DNA of 64,000 nt from Alphaproteobacteria bacterium (GTDB lineage Bacteria; Pseudomonadota; Alphaproteobacteria; RF32; CAG-239): the NCBI GenBank assembly GCA_017460085.1, contig JAFUBQ010000003.1:123142-187141 (forward strand). Reading direction: 5' to 3'. Below are positions 16,892 through 26,859 of this stretch, piece by piece. The position numbers were made by a program, and so were the translations under genes. The notes under the pieces were generated by a model, which was not told where the DNA came from, did not search any database, and worked only from the letters and a program-made list of their open reading frames with translations. Every line of letters begins with the position of its first letter. The stretch's first letter is position 1.

Positions 16892-18832
16892 ATGATAAAT
16901 ATCGGAATAATTACTGCGTTTTTGACGGGACTATCGGTTGTTAACTTGTTTGTCTTCGGATTTGCCGAAAGATTTGACGGTTTATTATTATCAACTAATA
17001 AGATAAATTTTGTTGTGCTTAGCAATGGTGCTTATGTGGCTCTGTGGGGTATTACATTTTTTTTAATAAGCCGTAAACAGAAACTTAAAGAAAAATTGCT
17101 GAGTGTGTATTCATTAAAAAATTATGCGCAAATTTTGCCATATGCCAAGCCTTATTGGTTTCGCGCTATGCTAGCAATTTTGATTACTGTTCCGGTAGGA
17201 GCCATGGATGCCGTTATAGCTTGGTCTTTAAAACCGTTTATGGATGTGGTTTTAGTGGAAAAACAAACCGGTTGGACCATGTATATTCCGCTGATGATTA
17301 TAGCTTTTAGCGTGTTGCAGGCGCTGTTTACATATATTGCTACATATATGAATACTTGGGTTGGCAATAAAATGGCAAATGACCTGAAAAAGCAGTTATT
17401 TCAAAAGCTGATGCGTTCTGATGCGGCTTTTTTTGATAAATCTAATTCCGGTGAAGTTTTGTTTAATTATAATAATTGTGCCGAATCCGCTTGCAGTGGA
17501 TTGCTTAACAGTATGAAAATGTTTTCTACACGCTTTTTTTCTTCACTTTCGCTTATTGTGGTGTTGTTTTATAATTCGTGGCAACTGGCCATTGTGGCAG
17601 TAATTGTTATGTTCGGTGCCTTATATCCGCTGACCAAAACCCGTAAGCGGCTTAAAAAAACCTTCATGATGGATATGAATGTTATGGCTGAGCTGATGAA
17701 TAATTATAATGAGGTTTTCAGTGGTAACCGCATTATTAATGCCTATAATCTTTATGATTATTGCAAAGCAAAATTTACCAAAACAGTTAATACTATTTTT
17801 AATTTAAGCCTGCAAATGGTTAGAAAAACAGGTATTATTGCCCCGATTATGCATACTATTTCTTCTTTCGGTATTGCCTTTGTTATTTGGTATGGCAGCT
17901 ATTTAATTGTCAGCGAGCAAATTACGGTGGGTAATTTTGCCGCGTTTATTACATCGCTGGTTATGCTGTATAATCCGATTAAATCAATAGGCAACAACTA
18001 TAATGGCGTGGTTATGTCGTTGATGATGGTGGAAAAGGTGACGAAAATTTTGCATGAAAAACCGCAAATTATTGATAAAGATTGTGCAGAAAAATTACCA
18101 ATTTGCCGCGGTGATATTTGTTACGAAAATGTTACTTTTGAGTATGAAAAAGGACGTCCGGTTCTGAAAAATATAAACCTTAAAATTAAAGCCGGACAAA
18201 CCATTGCATTGGTTGGTAATTCTGGTGGTGGCAAAACTACTATTTCTGCATTATTGCCGCGTTTTTATGACGTGCAGCAAGGGCAAATATTGTTGGATGG
18301 CAAAAATATAAAAGACATCTGTTTGGAAGATTTACGCCGTAATATCGCCATTGTATTTCAAGATAATTTTTTGTTTGGCGGAACCATTAGAGAAAATATT
18401 TTGCTGGGTCAGCAAAATGTTAATGAACAACAGTTGCAAACTGCAATTAAATCGGCGTGCTTAGATGAATTTATTACGTCGTTGCCTCAAGGTTTGGAAA
18501 CGGTTATCGGCGAGCGCGGGGTAACGCTTTCCGGTGGGCAGAAACAACGCATTGCCATTGCGCGTGCCTTTATTAAAAATGCCCCGATTTTAATTTTAGA
18601 TGAAGCAACGTCGGCGCTTGATAATAAATCGGAAGCTATTGTGCAGCAGGCTATTGATAATTTAATGAAAAACCGTACTGTTTTAGTGATTGCACACCGT
18701 CTTTCAACTGTTCGCAATGCAGATTGCATTGTGGTGCTTAACAATGGTGAAATCAGAGAAAAAGGCAAGCATGAAGAACTTATTGCCGCAGGTGGCGATT
18801 ATGCGGCGCTTTATAAAACGCAACTGGCATAA
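16892..18832 (+). CDS. msbA: MsbA-like lipid A/multidrug ABC exporter (fused permease and ATPase)
   Basis: 646 residues. An unusual N-terminal part with two extra hydrophobic helices (about 1-62) precedes the six-helix exporter domain (about 85-370). The nucleotide-binding domain has Walker A GNSGGGKTT (about 443-451), signature LSGGQKQR, Walker B ILILDEATSALD and the switch histidine in IAHRLSTV. The family flips lipid A-core or other lipids across the inner membrane, which fits the lipid A operon at the start of the window, though multidrug export cannot be excluded. The ATG at 16892 follows AAGGTGAAAA. It is divergent from T4SS locus 1 and convergent with radC. Confidence 0.85.
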   Translation: MINIGIITAFLTGLSVVNLFVFGFAERFDGLLLSTNKINFVVLSNGAYVALWGITFFLISRKQKLKEKLLSVYSLKNYAQILPYAKPYWFRAMLAILITVPVGAMDAVIAWSLKPFMDVVLVEKQTGWTMYIPLMIIAFSVLQALFTYIATYMNTWVGNKMANDLKKQLFQKLMRSDAAFFDKSNSGEVLFNYNNCAESACSGLLNSMKMFSTRFFSSLSLIVVLFYNSWQLAIVAVIVMFGALYPLTKTRKRLKKTFMMDMNVMAELMNNYNEVFSGNRIINAYNLYDYCKAKFTKTVNTIFNLSLQMVRKTGIIAPIMHTISSFGIAFVIWYGSYLIVSEQITVGNFAAFITSLVMLYNPIKSIGNNYNGVVMSLMMVEKVTKILHEKPQIIDKDCAEKLPICRGDICYENVTFEYEKGRPVLKNINLKIKAGQTIALVGNSGGGKTTISALLPRFYDVQQGQILLDGKNIKDICLEDLRRNIAIVFQDNFLFGGTIRENILLGQQNVNEQQLQTAIKSACLDEFITSLPQGLETVIGERGVTLSGGQKQRIAIARAFIKNAPILILDEATSALDNKSEAIVQQAIDNLMKNRTVLVIAHRLSTVRNADCIVVLNNGEIREKGKHEELIAAGGDYAALYKTQLA

Positions 18833-18842
18833 ATTAATAAAG

Positions 18843-19556
18843 CTATTTCTTTTCTGCTTCAATATATCCGTTAGCGCGAAAACTGAAGTGTTGATGCGCT
18901 GTTACAACAATATGGTCAAACAACGACAAGCCGGCAATTTTTAAACCTTCGGCAATATAAGCGGTTAAAGCCTTATCAGCTTCAGACGGCGTACAAATTC
19001 CCGACGGATGATTATGTGCCAACACCACATGAAATGCATTTTGCTTAATAGCTTCATATATAATTTTTTGCAGTGATACCGATGATTGGTTCATTGTGCC
19101 GGTACTCAGCTGTATTTCTTTAATAAACTCCATTCGTGTATTAAAGAAAAATGCCCAGCTTTCTTCTATTTCTTTATAGCCGAGTTTACTGTTGCAGTAG
19201 TCAATAAAATTTTGCCACACCAAAAAAGCCGATTTGCCGCTGTCGGCAAATTGCATGCTGGAAATGCGCAAATTGCAACTTACAAACAAATGGAACAGTG
19301 TTATAGTGTTGTCAGTAAGTCCGCATTTTTCGAGAAGTTCTTGGGTTGGTGCGTGCAACACTCGTTCAAGTGAGCCGAATACTTTCAGCAGTTTTTTGGC
19401 AATGGGTTTAACGTCTCGGCGAGGAATGGCATAAGTTAGTAAAAGTTCTAAAAGCTCATAATCTGGCATACAAGCACCATCATCAAGCAAAAAACGCTCG
19501 CGCAACCTGGCTCGATGCCCCACATAATCCGGTTGTTGTTTAAGTTCTTCTGCCAT
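18843..19556 (-). CDS. radC: RadC-family JAB-domain protein
   Basis: 237 residues, normal for RadC (UPF0758). The N-terminal helix-hairpin-helix part includes YELLELLLTYAIPRRDVKP. The C-terminal JAB/MPN metalloprotease-like fold has the zinc motif LAHNHPSGICTPSEAD with the HxH...D ligands, and FDHIVV. Despite the name, a DNA-repair role is doubtful; the biochemical role of the family is unclear. It is encoded 20 bases in front of map on the same strand order (map is upstream), so the two may be co-transcribed. Confidence 0.92.
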   Translation of the reverse strand: MAEELKQQPDYVGHRARLRERFLLDDGACMPDYELLELLLTYAIPRRDVKPIAKKLLKVFGSLERVLHAPTQELLEKCGLTDNTITLFHLFVSCNLRISSMQFADSGKSAFLVWQNFIDYCNSKLGYKEIEESWAFFFNTRMEFIKEIQLSTGTMNQSSVSLQKIIYEAIKQNAFHVVLAHNHPSGICTPSEADKALTAYIAEGLKIAGLSLFDHIVVTAHQHFSFRANGYIEAEKK

Positions 19557-19575
19557 AGTTCAAGTCCATTAAAAA

Positions 19576-20376
19576 TTATTTATACGGCGGAAAACGATAG
19601 CCTTTAGGAGAGTATGTGAAAACTTCAACTCCGTCTGCAGTTACACCCATAGAATGTTCAAACTGCGCTGACCATTGGTGGTCGCTGGTTACGGCCGTCC
19701 AACCGTTAGAAAGAATAACCCCGTCTTTTTTGCCCATATTTATCATCGGCTCAATGGTGAACATCATACCTTCTTCCATAACCGGTCCCGTGCCTTTACG
19801 CCCGCAGTGCATTACATTCGGCTCATCATGAAAAACCTTGCCTAAACCATGCCCGCAAAACATATCAACCACCGAATAGCCGTATTTATGCGCATATTCT
19901 TCAATCACGGCGCCAATATCGCCGAAATGAACCCCCGGTTTTACCACATCAATACCGCGCATTAAGCATTCATAAGTTACTTCGCATAAGCGTTTACCCT
20001 TAATTTTCGGCTTACCGGCATAATACATACGGCTGGTATCGCCGAAATATCCGTCAACAATGGTAGTAACGTCAATGTTCAAAATATCGCCGTCAGCCAA
20101 TTTGCGTTCATAATCAGGAATACCGTGGCAAATTACCTGATTAATAGAAATGCAAGTTGCTTTTGGATAACCATGATAGCCGACACAAGCTGATTTTGCA
20201 CCGTGTTCTTCCATAAATTTGAGGCACAAATCATCAAGCTCTCCGGTAGTAATTCCCACTTGAACATAATCAGTAATAAAATCTAAACATTCAGCCGCAA
20301 TTTTACCGGCTTTGCGCATACCGGCAAAATCGGTGTTTGTATCATAAATTTTTATGCCGTCTTTATTTGTTTGCAC
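19576..20376 (-). CDS. map: Type I methionine aminopeptidase
   Basis: Removes the initiator methionine from nascent proteins. I chose the GTG at 20376, preceded by GAGGGAGAAAAAC, which gives 266 residues and the usual short N-terminus. An in-frame ATG at 20427 would add 17 poorly conserved residues and lacks a good ribosome site. All five metal ligands are recognisable: the two Asp in LNIDVTTIVDGYFGD, His in GHGLGKVFHDEPNV, Glu in FTIEPM and Glu in QFEHS, plus the catalytic His in VCYHGYPKA-like context (CVGYHGYPKATCIS). Confidence 0.95.
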   Translation of the reverse strand: MQTNKDGIKIYDTNTDFAGMRKAGKIAAECLDFITDYVQVGITTGELDDLCLKFMEEHGAKSACVGYHGYPKATCISINQVICHGIPDYERKLADGDILNIDVTTIVDGYFGDTSRMYYAGKPKIKGKRLCEVTYECLMRGIDVVKPGVHFGDIGAVIEEYAHKYGYSVVDMFCGHGLGKVFHDEPNVMHCGRKGTGPVMEEGMMFTIEPMINMGKKDGVILSNGWTAVTSDHQWSAQFEHSMGVTADGVEVFTYSPKGYRFPPYK

Positions 20377-20454
20377 TCGTTTTTCTCCCTCTAGCCAAGG
20401 AATATAACATTTATTTGCAAAATACAAGAACTAAATAAAACATGCACAAAAGTT

Positions 20455-22584
20455 TTAATCTCTGATGTTTTTACCCATATTTTTCGGATTAAGCCGTCCA
20501 CCCCGTCCTAATTTACCTTTTTTCGTTTTAGAATATTCCATATATTCCTGATAAGTCATACGCGTTTGTTCACCGCGGCGGAAATCATGCCCTTTAGATT
20601 GCTGCGAAATGCGAATTTCCGCATTAGAAACTGACATCCCTAAATCTTCCAGTTTCTGTGCATTTTCAACAATGCTTTGTTTAATATAACCGCTGTCAAT
20701 TCTATCACCCTTGCGTGCCGAAACATTCATCACCGTAAACAAGTGTTCTTTTTGCATCAAATTATGGTCGCACAAATCAACAATAATTAAATTATTATTT
20801 CCCGAACCGGTTAAACTTCTGGCCTTCACGCCGAGCCATTGTTGTTCAGCAAATGTTTTGCCCTTTTCTTTATACACACCATCCGGCGTAAATATAACCA
20901 CATCAGAATTGAAACACAACAAAGGCTTGCCTTGATATCCCTTATATTGCTGCAGGTTTTTCGACATTACCGCAAGCTGTTCAACATCGCCATGCACCGC
21001 CACATCATACACAATTTGCAAACCGTTTTTAATATCCTCATGGTTTTTGCAATTTTCAACAGTTAATTGACGCAATTTTTGGTCTTCCTGCACCGTGGCA
21101 TGCCCTGGGCGTTGCATTTTCGTTTCAATATCATCACCAGTTATGTTTACAACTGCCCCATTGCTACGCCACCGCGCAATCGGGGCCTTATATTTTTCAC
21201 CGATAATCGATTCAATAAAGCGCTGCCGAAATTCAAGCAATGTTCTATCATCAACCGTGAACAACGGATGTCCAGTCATTCCCTTACCTTTAATATGGCC
21301 ATCTTTATCCCTCGACACTTTATTTTGTTCGCTCATCAGCATCAAAGTCGATTTATGACCGTTTTTATCTTCAAACATCGCGCCGCTGATAATATTATAG
21401 CGTTGTTCATAAGGATAGAGCCGCTGATATTTTTCAATGTCGGAATGCTCAACATCATGCGCATTATAGATAACTTTTTCCAAATCAAGCATTTCACCAT
21501 TCGGAAGTCTCATCAGTTCCGTAGCTATATTTGCTTCCATACGCACATTTTTAATCAATAATTCTTCATTAGCGATAACCTTGCGCACTTTAGAACCGTT
21601 TTTATAATCATTTCTCCGTTGTTCAAGCTCTTCTCTCTTAATTCTTGCCACTTCGTCCTTAATCCATTGTTCTTTATTATGCATAATGGCAAACAAACTT
21701 TTCACCGCCTGACGCAAACCACGGCTGGCAATAAGCAGCGTGCGACCGGTTTCGGCGGCAGCTCGGATATCAATAGCTAAATTGGAAACACTGCGGGCAA
21801 TTACCGGTGAAAATATTTGCTTATCCGGATGTTGCCGTATATGACGTAGCGTATTTTCCAACGCCTTCTTAAAATCTGGAATTTGTCTTTCACCGTTTTC
21901 ATCAACTAATTCGGTAGAACCGGCGGTTGAATCATGGAAAATGCAATTGATAAACCAATCCGGCATAAATTTTTTAAAATTTTCCTCGTCAAACCCCGGA
22001 CCGAAAGGTACTTTATCCAAATGGTAATCCCCCGGCAATGATCCGCCGAATAAATCTTTGCCTTCATAAGTGGTGCCAATGCGAAAACCGAGCGGAAAAG
22101 CCGTGGAGTGCGAAACATTATATGGCGCAACTTTCATATTATCACCGATTTCAACTGCCTCACCTTCTCTGATAACTTCTATATGTGGCACATATTCTTC
22201 CGGCACACTGTTGTTTTTCATTTGCTGCTTTATGATGTTGGCTGTATATTCACTGGTATAAATCGTCGGCAGTTTGAACTTTGCCGCTGCTAAAAACGCC
22301 AAAGCGCCGATATGGTCTTCATGGCAGTGGCTGATGAACAATGCATCAATCGGTTTTTCTGCTTTACTGTATGGATTTTCAAAATAATTCCGCATATCCG
22401 GAATCGCCGAATCATAATCTATCCAATCCGGCGGAAACATGGCGCCGTCATCAACCAGAATCCGCGCTGTTGGCTTACCCGGTTCGCTATGTTCAAACAA
22501 TATACTGCTGGCACCGATGCGATATTCATTATTACCGCCTAAAAATTCTACCTTTGTGCCATATTTTTGCTCTTGCTCTACCAT
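20455..22584 (-). CDS. RNase J-like metallo-beta-lactamase/beta-CASP ribonuclease, extended
   Basis: 709 residues from the ATG at 22584 (GAGGAAAATAGT before it). The N-terminal metallo-beta-lactamase fold has the signature HCHEDHIGA (near residue 85), APYNVSHS and FGGSLPGDYH. A beta-CASP-like middle follows with FSPVIARSVSNLAIDI. Bacterial RNase J enzymes degrade or mature RNA in the cytoplasm. This protein is some 150 residues longer than typical RNase J, has a charged insertion (about 310-345, many K/E/R) and a basic tail (KKGKLGRGGRLNPKNMGK), and lacks some canonical spacing. I am sure of the fold and less sure that it is the housekeeping RNase J. Confidence 0.75.
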   Translation of the reverse strand: MVEQEQKYGTKVEFLGGNNEYRIGASSILFEHSEPGKPTARILVDDGAMFPPDWIDYDSAIPDMRNYFENPYSKAEKPIDALFISHCHEDHIGALAFLAAAKFKLPTIYTSEYTANIIKQQMKNNSVPEEYVPHIEVIREGEAVEIGDNMKVAPYNVSHSTAFPLGFRIGTTYEGKDLFGGSLPGDYHLDKVPFGPGFDEENFKKFMPDWFINCIFHDSTAGSTELVDENGERQIPDFKKALENTLRHIRQHPDKQIFSPVIARSVSNLAIDIRAAAETGRTLLIASRGLRQAVKSLFAIMHNKEQWIKDEVARIKREELEQRRNDYKNGSKVRKVIANEELLIKNVRMEANIATELMRLPNGEMLDLEKVIYNAHDVEHSDIEKYQRLYPYEQRYNIISGAMFEDKNGHKSTLMLMSEQNKVSRDKDGHIKGKGMTGHPLFTVDDRTLLEFRQRFIESIIGEKYKAPIARWRSNGAVVNITGDDIETKMQRPGHATVQEDQKLRQLTVENCKNHEDIKNGLQIVYDVAVHGDVEQLAVMSKNLQQYKGYQGKPLLCFNSDVVIFTPDGVYKEKGKTFAEQQWLGVKARSLTGSGNNNLIIVDLCDHNLMQKEHLFTVMNVSARKGDRIDSGYIKQSIVENAQKLEDLGMSVSNAEIRISQQSKGHDFRRGEQTRMTYQEYMEYSKTKKGKLGRGGRLNPKNMGKNIRD

Positions 22585-22716
22585 ACTATTTTCCTCATAA
22601 AATAGGTTATTTTCCACCTATCATACACTATTTTTGACAAAAGGCAATATTTTTTTTACAGATATCTTGAATTTTTCTTCCGTTTGCATATTTAAATTGC
22701 CAAAAGGAGTATAACC

Positions 22717-23205
22717 ATGTTTCAAAAATCATATTTAAACTTCATTTTCAGTTTGCTGACCATACTCATTACGGCTGGTTTTTGCAGCTATTTCAACCGA
22801 ATCGGCATGGAAAATTTTTATAATTCAATTCAAAAATCAGCACTTACGCCGCCGAATATTGTTTTTCCAATTGTTTGGGGTGTTCTCTATGTTTTGTTGG
22901 TTTTGGCTTTTGACATAATTCTGAACAGCACATCAGAACACAAAAAATCGGCAATTGGCCAATTTCTATTTAATATGCTGCTGCAAATTATTTGGTGCTG
23001 GTTTTTCTTTAATAACGGAAATTTTTTGCTGGGCTTTACCGTTTTAATCATTCTTGATTTTGCAACGGCAATTCTCATTGAGCAATTTTACAAAATAAAT
23101 CGTTCTGCCGGTTGGCTTTTGCTGCCATATATGCTGTGGCTGTTGTTTGCAACCTATCTTAATTGGGTGGTTTTGGCGCTTAACGGCAATAATTTTATGG
23201 CATAA
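22717..23205 (+). CDS. tspO: TspO/MBR family tryptophan-rich membrane protein
   Basis: 162 residues with five predicted transmembrane helices and the Trp/Asn-rich pattern of TspO (FPIVWGVLYVLLVLAFD, QIIWCWFFFNNGNF, LLPYMLWLLFATYLNWVV). The family binds porphyrins and tryptophan-derived ligands in bacterial membranes and is best known as a regulator in alphaproteobacteria. The ATG at 22717 follows AAAAGGAGT. It stands alone between the divergent RNase J-like gene and the convergent pilin-like gene, which starts its stop-codon side one base away. Confidence 0.9.
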   Translation: MFQKSYLNFIFSLLTILITAGFCSYFNRIGMENFYNSIQKSALTPPNIVFPIVWGVLYVLLVLAFDIILNSTSEHKKSAIGQFLFNMLLQIIWCWFFFNNGNFLLGFTVLIILDFATAILIEQFYKINRSAGWLLLPYMLWLLFATYLNWVVLALNGNNFMA

Positions 23206-23206
23206 G

Positions 23207-24016
23207 TTAAAAAGCATATTGCAAGGCAAAAGAACATCTGCGCTCATTGCCGCAAGAACAATTGAAAAAGGCCTCACTTTCGGTAAACAATGGAGTTACT
23301 TCGCCGGCTTTGGGCTTAGCAACATTTTGTTCATATTGCGGTGGTAAAGCAATACGTTGCCACTGGCCGTCTTTATCTTGCACTTCAATGATTTCTGTTT
23401 TTTTATATTGCTTATCAATATCCGTGAAAGCTTTATCATTATCGTTGGCGTCAACATGGCCAAGCGCAACAGCCTGCAAACCTTGTTCGGCAGAACCCCA
23501 AGAAATTTGCGACAAAGCCACACACGCTTCATGTGGCAAGCCTTGCAACGATATTTTGAATGTTTCAAACAAAGTGTTCTTATCCGTTTTCATCGGTAAA
23601 GATGTGGCAACTATAACTCTGCCACCGTATGGATTTATAATTTGTCCTTTTTGCAACATAGATGGCGGTATAAGCTCTACTTTTTGCAGAAGATTTTCTG
23701 TTATTTTTTCATCTTGATTATGTAAAACATAAAAATTTCTGATATTTTCAACAAGTTGCGAAATTTCAGCAGTGGTTTGATTCAAAAGTTTTTGACTTTC
23801 TATGTGGTGCAATGCCATCTGTATTAACTTTGCTCCATAAATAAGCACTGCACACAGAAGTAAAACCAGCATCAACAAAAGCACAGCATGCCAACGTTTG
23901 CTTTCTTTAATTGTTTGTTCGTCTTGTTTCCCTTTCGCTATTGCTAAACGATATGCTTGCAGCTTTTCAATGTTTTCTGCGCTGTTTTCTTGCATTTTAT
24001 CGTTAGTTTTATTCAT
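23207..24016 (-). CDS. Pilin-like membrane-anchored protein
   Basis: 269 residues: charged cytoplasmic stretch, one long hydrophobic helix (about 44-66) running into an amphipathic helix, then a periplasmic domain. The pattern of this domain (IPPSM...INPYGG-V-V...FKISLQGL...ACVAL...W) is the same as in the type IV pilin-like protein at 63056 and resembles PilS/type IVb pilin heads with their conserved Gly-Gly and Cys. The C-terminus has a Cys cluster (NCSCGNERRC). No Gly before a pilin-type hydrophobic start is seen, so it may be an anchored pseudopilin-like protein. It begins 3 bases after the region of the secA stop and is in the secA direction, so it is likely in the secA operon. Function unknown. 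Confidence 0.6.
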   Translation of the reverse strand: MNKTNDKMQENSAENIEKLQAYRLAIAKGKQDEQTIKESKRWHAVLLLMLVLLLCAVLIYGAKLIQMALHHIESQKLLNQTTAEISQLVENIRNFYVLHNQDEKITENLLQKVELIPPSMLQKGQIINPYGGRVIVATSLPMKTDKNTLFETFKISLQGLPHEACVALSQISWGSAEQGLQAVALGHVDANDNDKAFTDIDKQYKKTEIIEVQDKDGQWQRIALPPQYEQNVAKPKAGEVTPLFTESEAFFNCSCGNERRCSFALQYAF

Positions 24017-24019
24017 CGA

Positions 24020-26692
24020 CTAACCTGTAATTTTGCCGTGGCAATGCTTGAATTTTTTACCGCTTCCGCATGGGCAAAGGTCATTACGCGCCACGTTGGC
24101 AAACATATTATTTTCTGCTGTGGCAGATTTTTCTTCCACAGTATTGTCTTTTTGCGCCATAGGCTGACTTTTTTCATTGTTTGCTTCTTGCTGTTTTTGT
24201 GCCAGAGAATTGTCTTGGATTACCGTATGGCAAACCACAATAGTTACCCGCTCTTTCAAAACATCTAATAAATCTGAAAACATATTAAATGCCTCTTTTT
24301 TATATTCATTAAGCGGGTCTTTTTGCCCATATGCACGCAGACGGATAGTGTGACGCATCAAATCAAGTGCTGCAATATGGTCTTTCCAAAGCTGGTCTAA
24401 AACTTGCAACAAAATATATTTTTGTGTCATTTTTACCACATTTGCCGGAAGATTGCTTTCGCGCTCGGCCAAACGATTATCCACTTCTTGCAAAATGCGC
24501 TCTTTCAGCACTTCTCCGGTAATATCCGGTTCGTTGCACCAATTAACTATTGGTAATACAAATCCAGTAGTTGCTTGTAAATCTTGGCGCAAACCGTCTT
24601 TGTTCCATTCTTCTGCCGGTGTGCCGTAAGGAATATGGGCATCAATAATACCGCCTAAATATTCGTCACGCATATCTTTAATGGTTTCCGATAAATCTTC
24701 CGCTTCCAAAATATCGCGCCGCTCTTGATATATAATTTTGCGCTGATCATTCATAACGTTATCATATTTCAGAATGTCTTTACGTGCATCAAAATGGCTT
24801 TCTTCCACACGTTTTTGTGCTTTTTCCAAAGCCTTGGTAATCCACGGATGCACCAAAGCTTCGCCTTCAGGCAATCCTAAGCGTTGCAACACATTACCCA
24901 TTTTATCAGAACCGAAAATGCGCATCAAATCATCTTGCATCGAAAGGAAAAATTTAGATGTTCCGGGGTCTCCCTGTCGGCCTGAACGTCCGCGCAACTG
25001 GTTATCAATGCGTCGGCTTTCGTGGCGCTCCGTGCCTAAAATATATAAGCCACCGGCTTTAAGCACTTTTTCTTTATCGGCCGCAACTTCTGTTTCAATT
25101 TTTTGCTTCAATGCTGCAATTTGCTCCGGAGTTTCATCTCCTTTAAGCAATTCTTTGAGTTTCATATCCGGATTACCGCCCAGCTGAATATCTGTTCCGC
25201 GTCCTGCCATATTAGTTGCAATGGTAATGGCACCTGAAACACCTGCTTGCGCCACAATCTGTGCCTCACGCTCATGATAGCGTGCATTCAACACTTCAAA
25301 CTTCAAATCAGGTGCTGCTTGCCGCAATAATTCAGCCACAATTTCCGATTTTTCTACCGACGTTGTGCCGACCAATACCGGCTGTCCGCGCTTATGGCAA
25401 TCAATAATCGTGTTGATAATCGCCCGATATTTTTCATCTTCGGTGCGATATACCTCATCGTGCAAATCTTCGCGTTGAACCGGCTTATTGGTAGGAATTT
25501 CAACACACATCAAGTTATAAATATCATTAAATTCGGCTTCTTCCGTCATCGCCGTACCGGTCATACCGGCAAGTTTTGGATATAGCCGAAAATAGTTTTG
25601 GAATGTAATTGAGGCCAACGTTTGGTTTTCTGACTGAATTTCCACGCCTTCTTTGGCTTCAAGCGCTTGGTGCAAACCGTCGCTGAAACGGCGGCCTTCC
25701 ATAATACGTCCAGTAAATTCATCAACAATGACCACTTTGCCGTCTTTAACGATATAGTCTACATCACGTTGGAACATTTTATGCGCCCGCAAAGCATTAT
25801 TAACATGCTGCACTAAATTTACATTGCCAATATCATAAAGCGAACCGTTTTTAATTAAACCTGCTTCACGCAACAAGTTTTCCACGTGTTCCATGCCGGC
25901 TTCGGTAAGTGTTATATTTTTGAACTTTTCATCTTTTTCATAATCTGCTTCGGTGATATTGCTGATGAGTTTAGAAACGGTAACATATGTTGCTGATGAA
26001 TCTTCCGCCTGACCGGAAATAATTAACGGTGTTCTGGCTTCATCAATTAAAATAGAATCCACTTCATCGACAATGGCATAATTAAAGTCTCGCTGCACTT
26101 TTTCTTCCAGTGAAAATTTCATATTATCACGCAAATAGTCAAAACCTAACTCATTATTTGTGCCATAAACAATGTCGGCAGCATAAGCAGCTTTGCGTTC
26201 AATATCATTTTTGCCGTGCACGATATAGTCTACGCTCAAACCTAAAAAGCGATAAATTTGCCCCATCCATTCAGCATCGCGCTTAGCCAAATAATCATTA
26301 ACGGTAACCACATGCACGCCTTTGCCTTCAAGTGCGTTCAAATATGCCGCCAAGGTTGCCACCAAAGTTTTACCTTCACCGGTTTTCATTTCAGCAATCA
26401 TACCTTTATGCAGAACAATGCCGCCGATAAGCTGCACATCATAATGGCGTTGTCCCATTACCCGTTTAGCGGTTTCACGCACAGTGGCAAATGCCTCCGG
26501 TAATATATCATCAAGCGACTCGCCGTTTTGCAAGCGTTTTCTAAATTCTTCAGTCTTTGCTTTTAATTCTTCATCGCTGAGTTTAATAAAATTCGGTTCC
26601 AAGTCATTAATTTGGTGTACGATTTTATATTGTTTTTTTACAAATCTGTCATTGGCACTGCCAAAAATTTTACGAGCAATTTTCCCTAACAT
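24020..26692 (-). CDS. secA: Protein translocase ATPase SecA
   Basis: 890 residues, full length. Motor that drives preproteins through SecYEG. Seen are the N-terminal [16 protein letters not shown], Walker A MKTGEGKT (near residue 104), Walker [21 protein letters not shown], the [16 protein letters not shown] and [18 protein letters not shown] helicase motifs. The C-terminal zinc motif [16 protein letters not shown] is intact, so binding to SecB-type chaperone or lipid is retained. Followed closely (4 bases) by the pilin-like gene at 23207-24016. Confidence 0.98.
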   Translation of the reverse strand: MLGKIARKIFGSANDRFVKKQYKIVHQINDLEPNFIKLSDEELKAKTEEFRKRLQNGESLDDILPEAFATVRETAKRVMGQRHYDVQLIGGIVLHKGMIAEMKTGEGKTLVATLAAYLNALEGKGVHVVTVNDYLAKRDAEWMGQIYRFLGLSVDYIVHGKNDIERKAAYAADIVYGTNNELGFDYLRDNMKFSLEEKVQRDFNYAIVDEVDSILIDEARTPLIISGQAEDSSATYVTVSKLISNITEADYEKDEKFKNITLTEAGMEHVENLLREAGLIKNGSLYDIGNVNLVQHVNNALRAHKMFQRDVDYIVKDGKVVIVDEFTGRIMEGRRFSDGLHQALEAKEGVEIQSENQTLASITFQNYFRLYPKLAGMTGTAMTEEAEFNDIYNLMCVEIPTNKPVQREDLHDEVYRTEDEKYRAIINTIIDCHKRGQPVLVGTTSVEKSEIVAELLRQAAPDLKFEVLNARYHEREAQIVAQAGVSGAITIATNMAGRGTDIQLGGNPDMKLKELLKGDETPEQIAALKQKIETEVAADKEKVLKAGGLYILGTERHESRRIDNQLRGRSGRQGDPGTSKFFLSMQDDLMRIFGSDKMGNVLQRLGLPEGEALVHPWITKALEKAQKRVEESHFDARKDILKYDNVMNDQRKIIYQERRDILEAEDLSETIKDMRDEYLGGIIDAHIPYGTPAEEWNKDGLRQDLQATTGFVLPIVNWCNEPDITGEVLKERILQEVDNRLAERESNLPANVVKMTQKYILLQVLDQLWKDHIAALDLMRHTIRLRAYGQKDPLNEYKKEAFNMFSDLLDVLKERVTIVVCHTVIQDNSLAQKQQEANNEKSQPMAQKDNTVEEKSATAENNMFANVARNDLCPCGSGKKFKHCHGKITG

Positions 26693-26859
26693 AAACTTTC
26701 CTTATTACATATATTTGTTCTTACTACATTTAGTTTGAATAAAACCTAAAGTCAAGACTATGCGCCAAAGTTATAAACCTCTTATAAAAAATCCTTTGAA
26801 ATTTTAGAAGAATGTATATATCATACAAAACGATTTGATTATTTTTTTAGGAGGATTAC

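Noticed and set aside
21067..21561. Plus-strand open frame opposite the RNase J-like gene
   Set aside because: No ribosome site, antisense-type residue mix, fully inside a well-supported gene.
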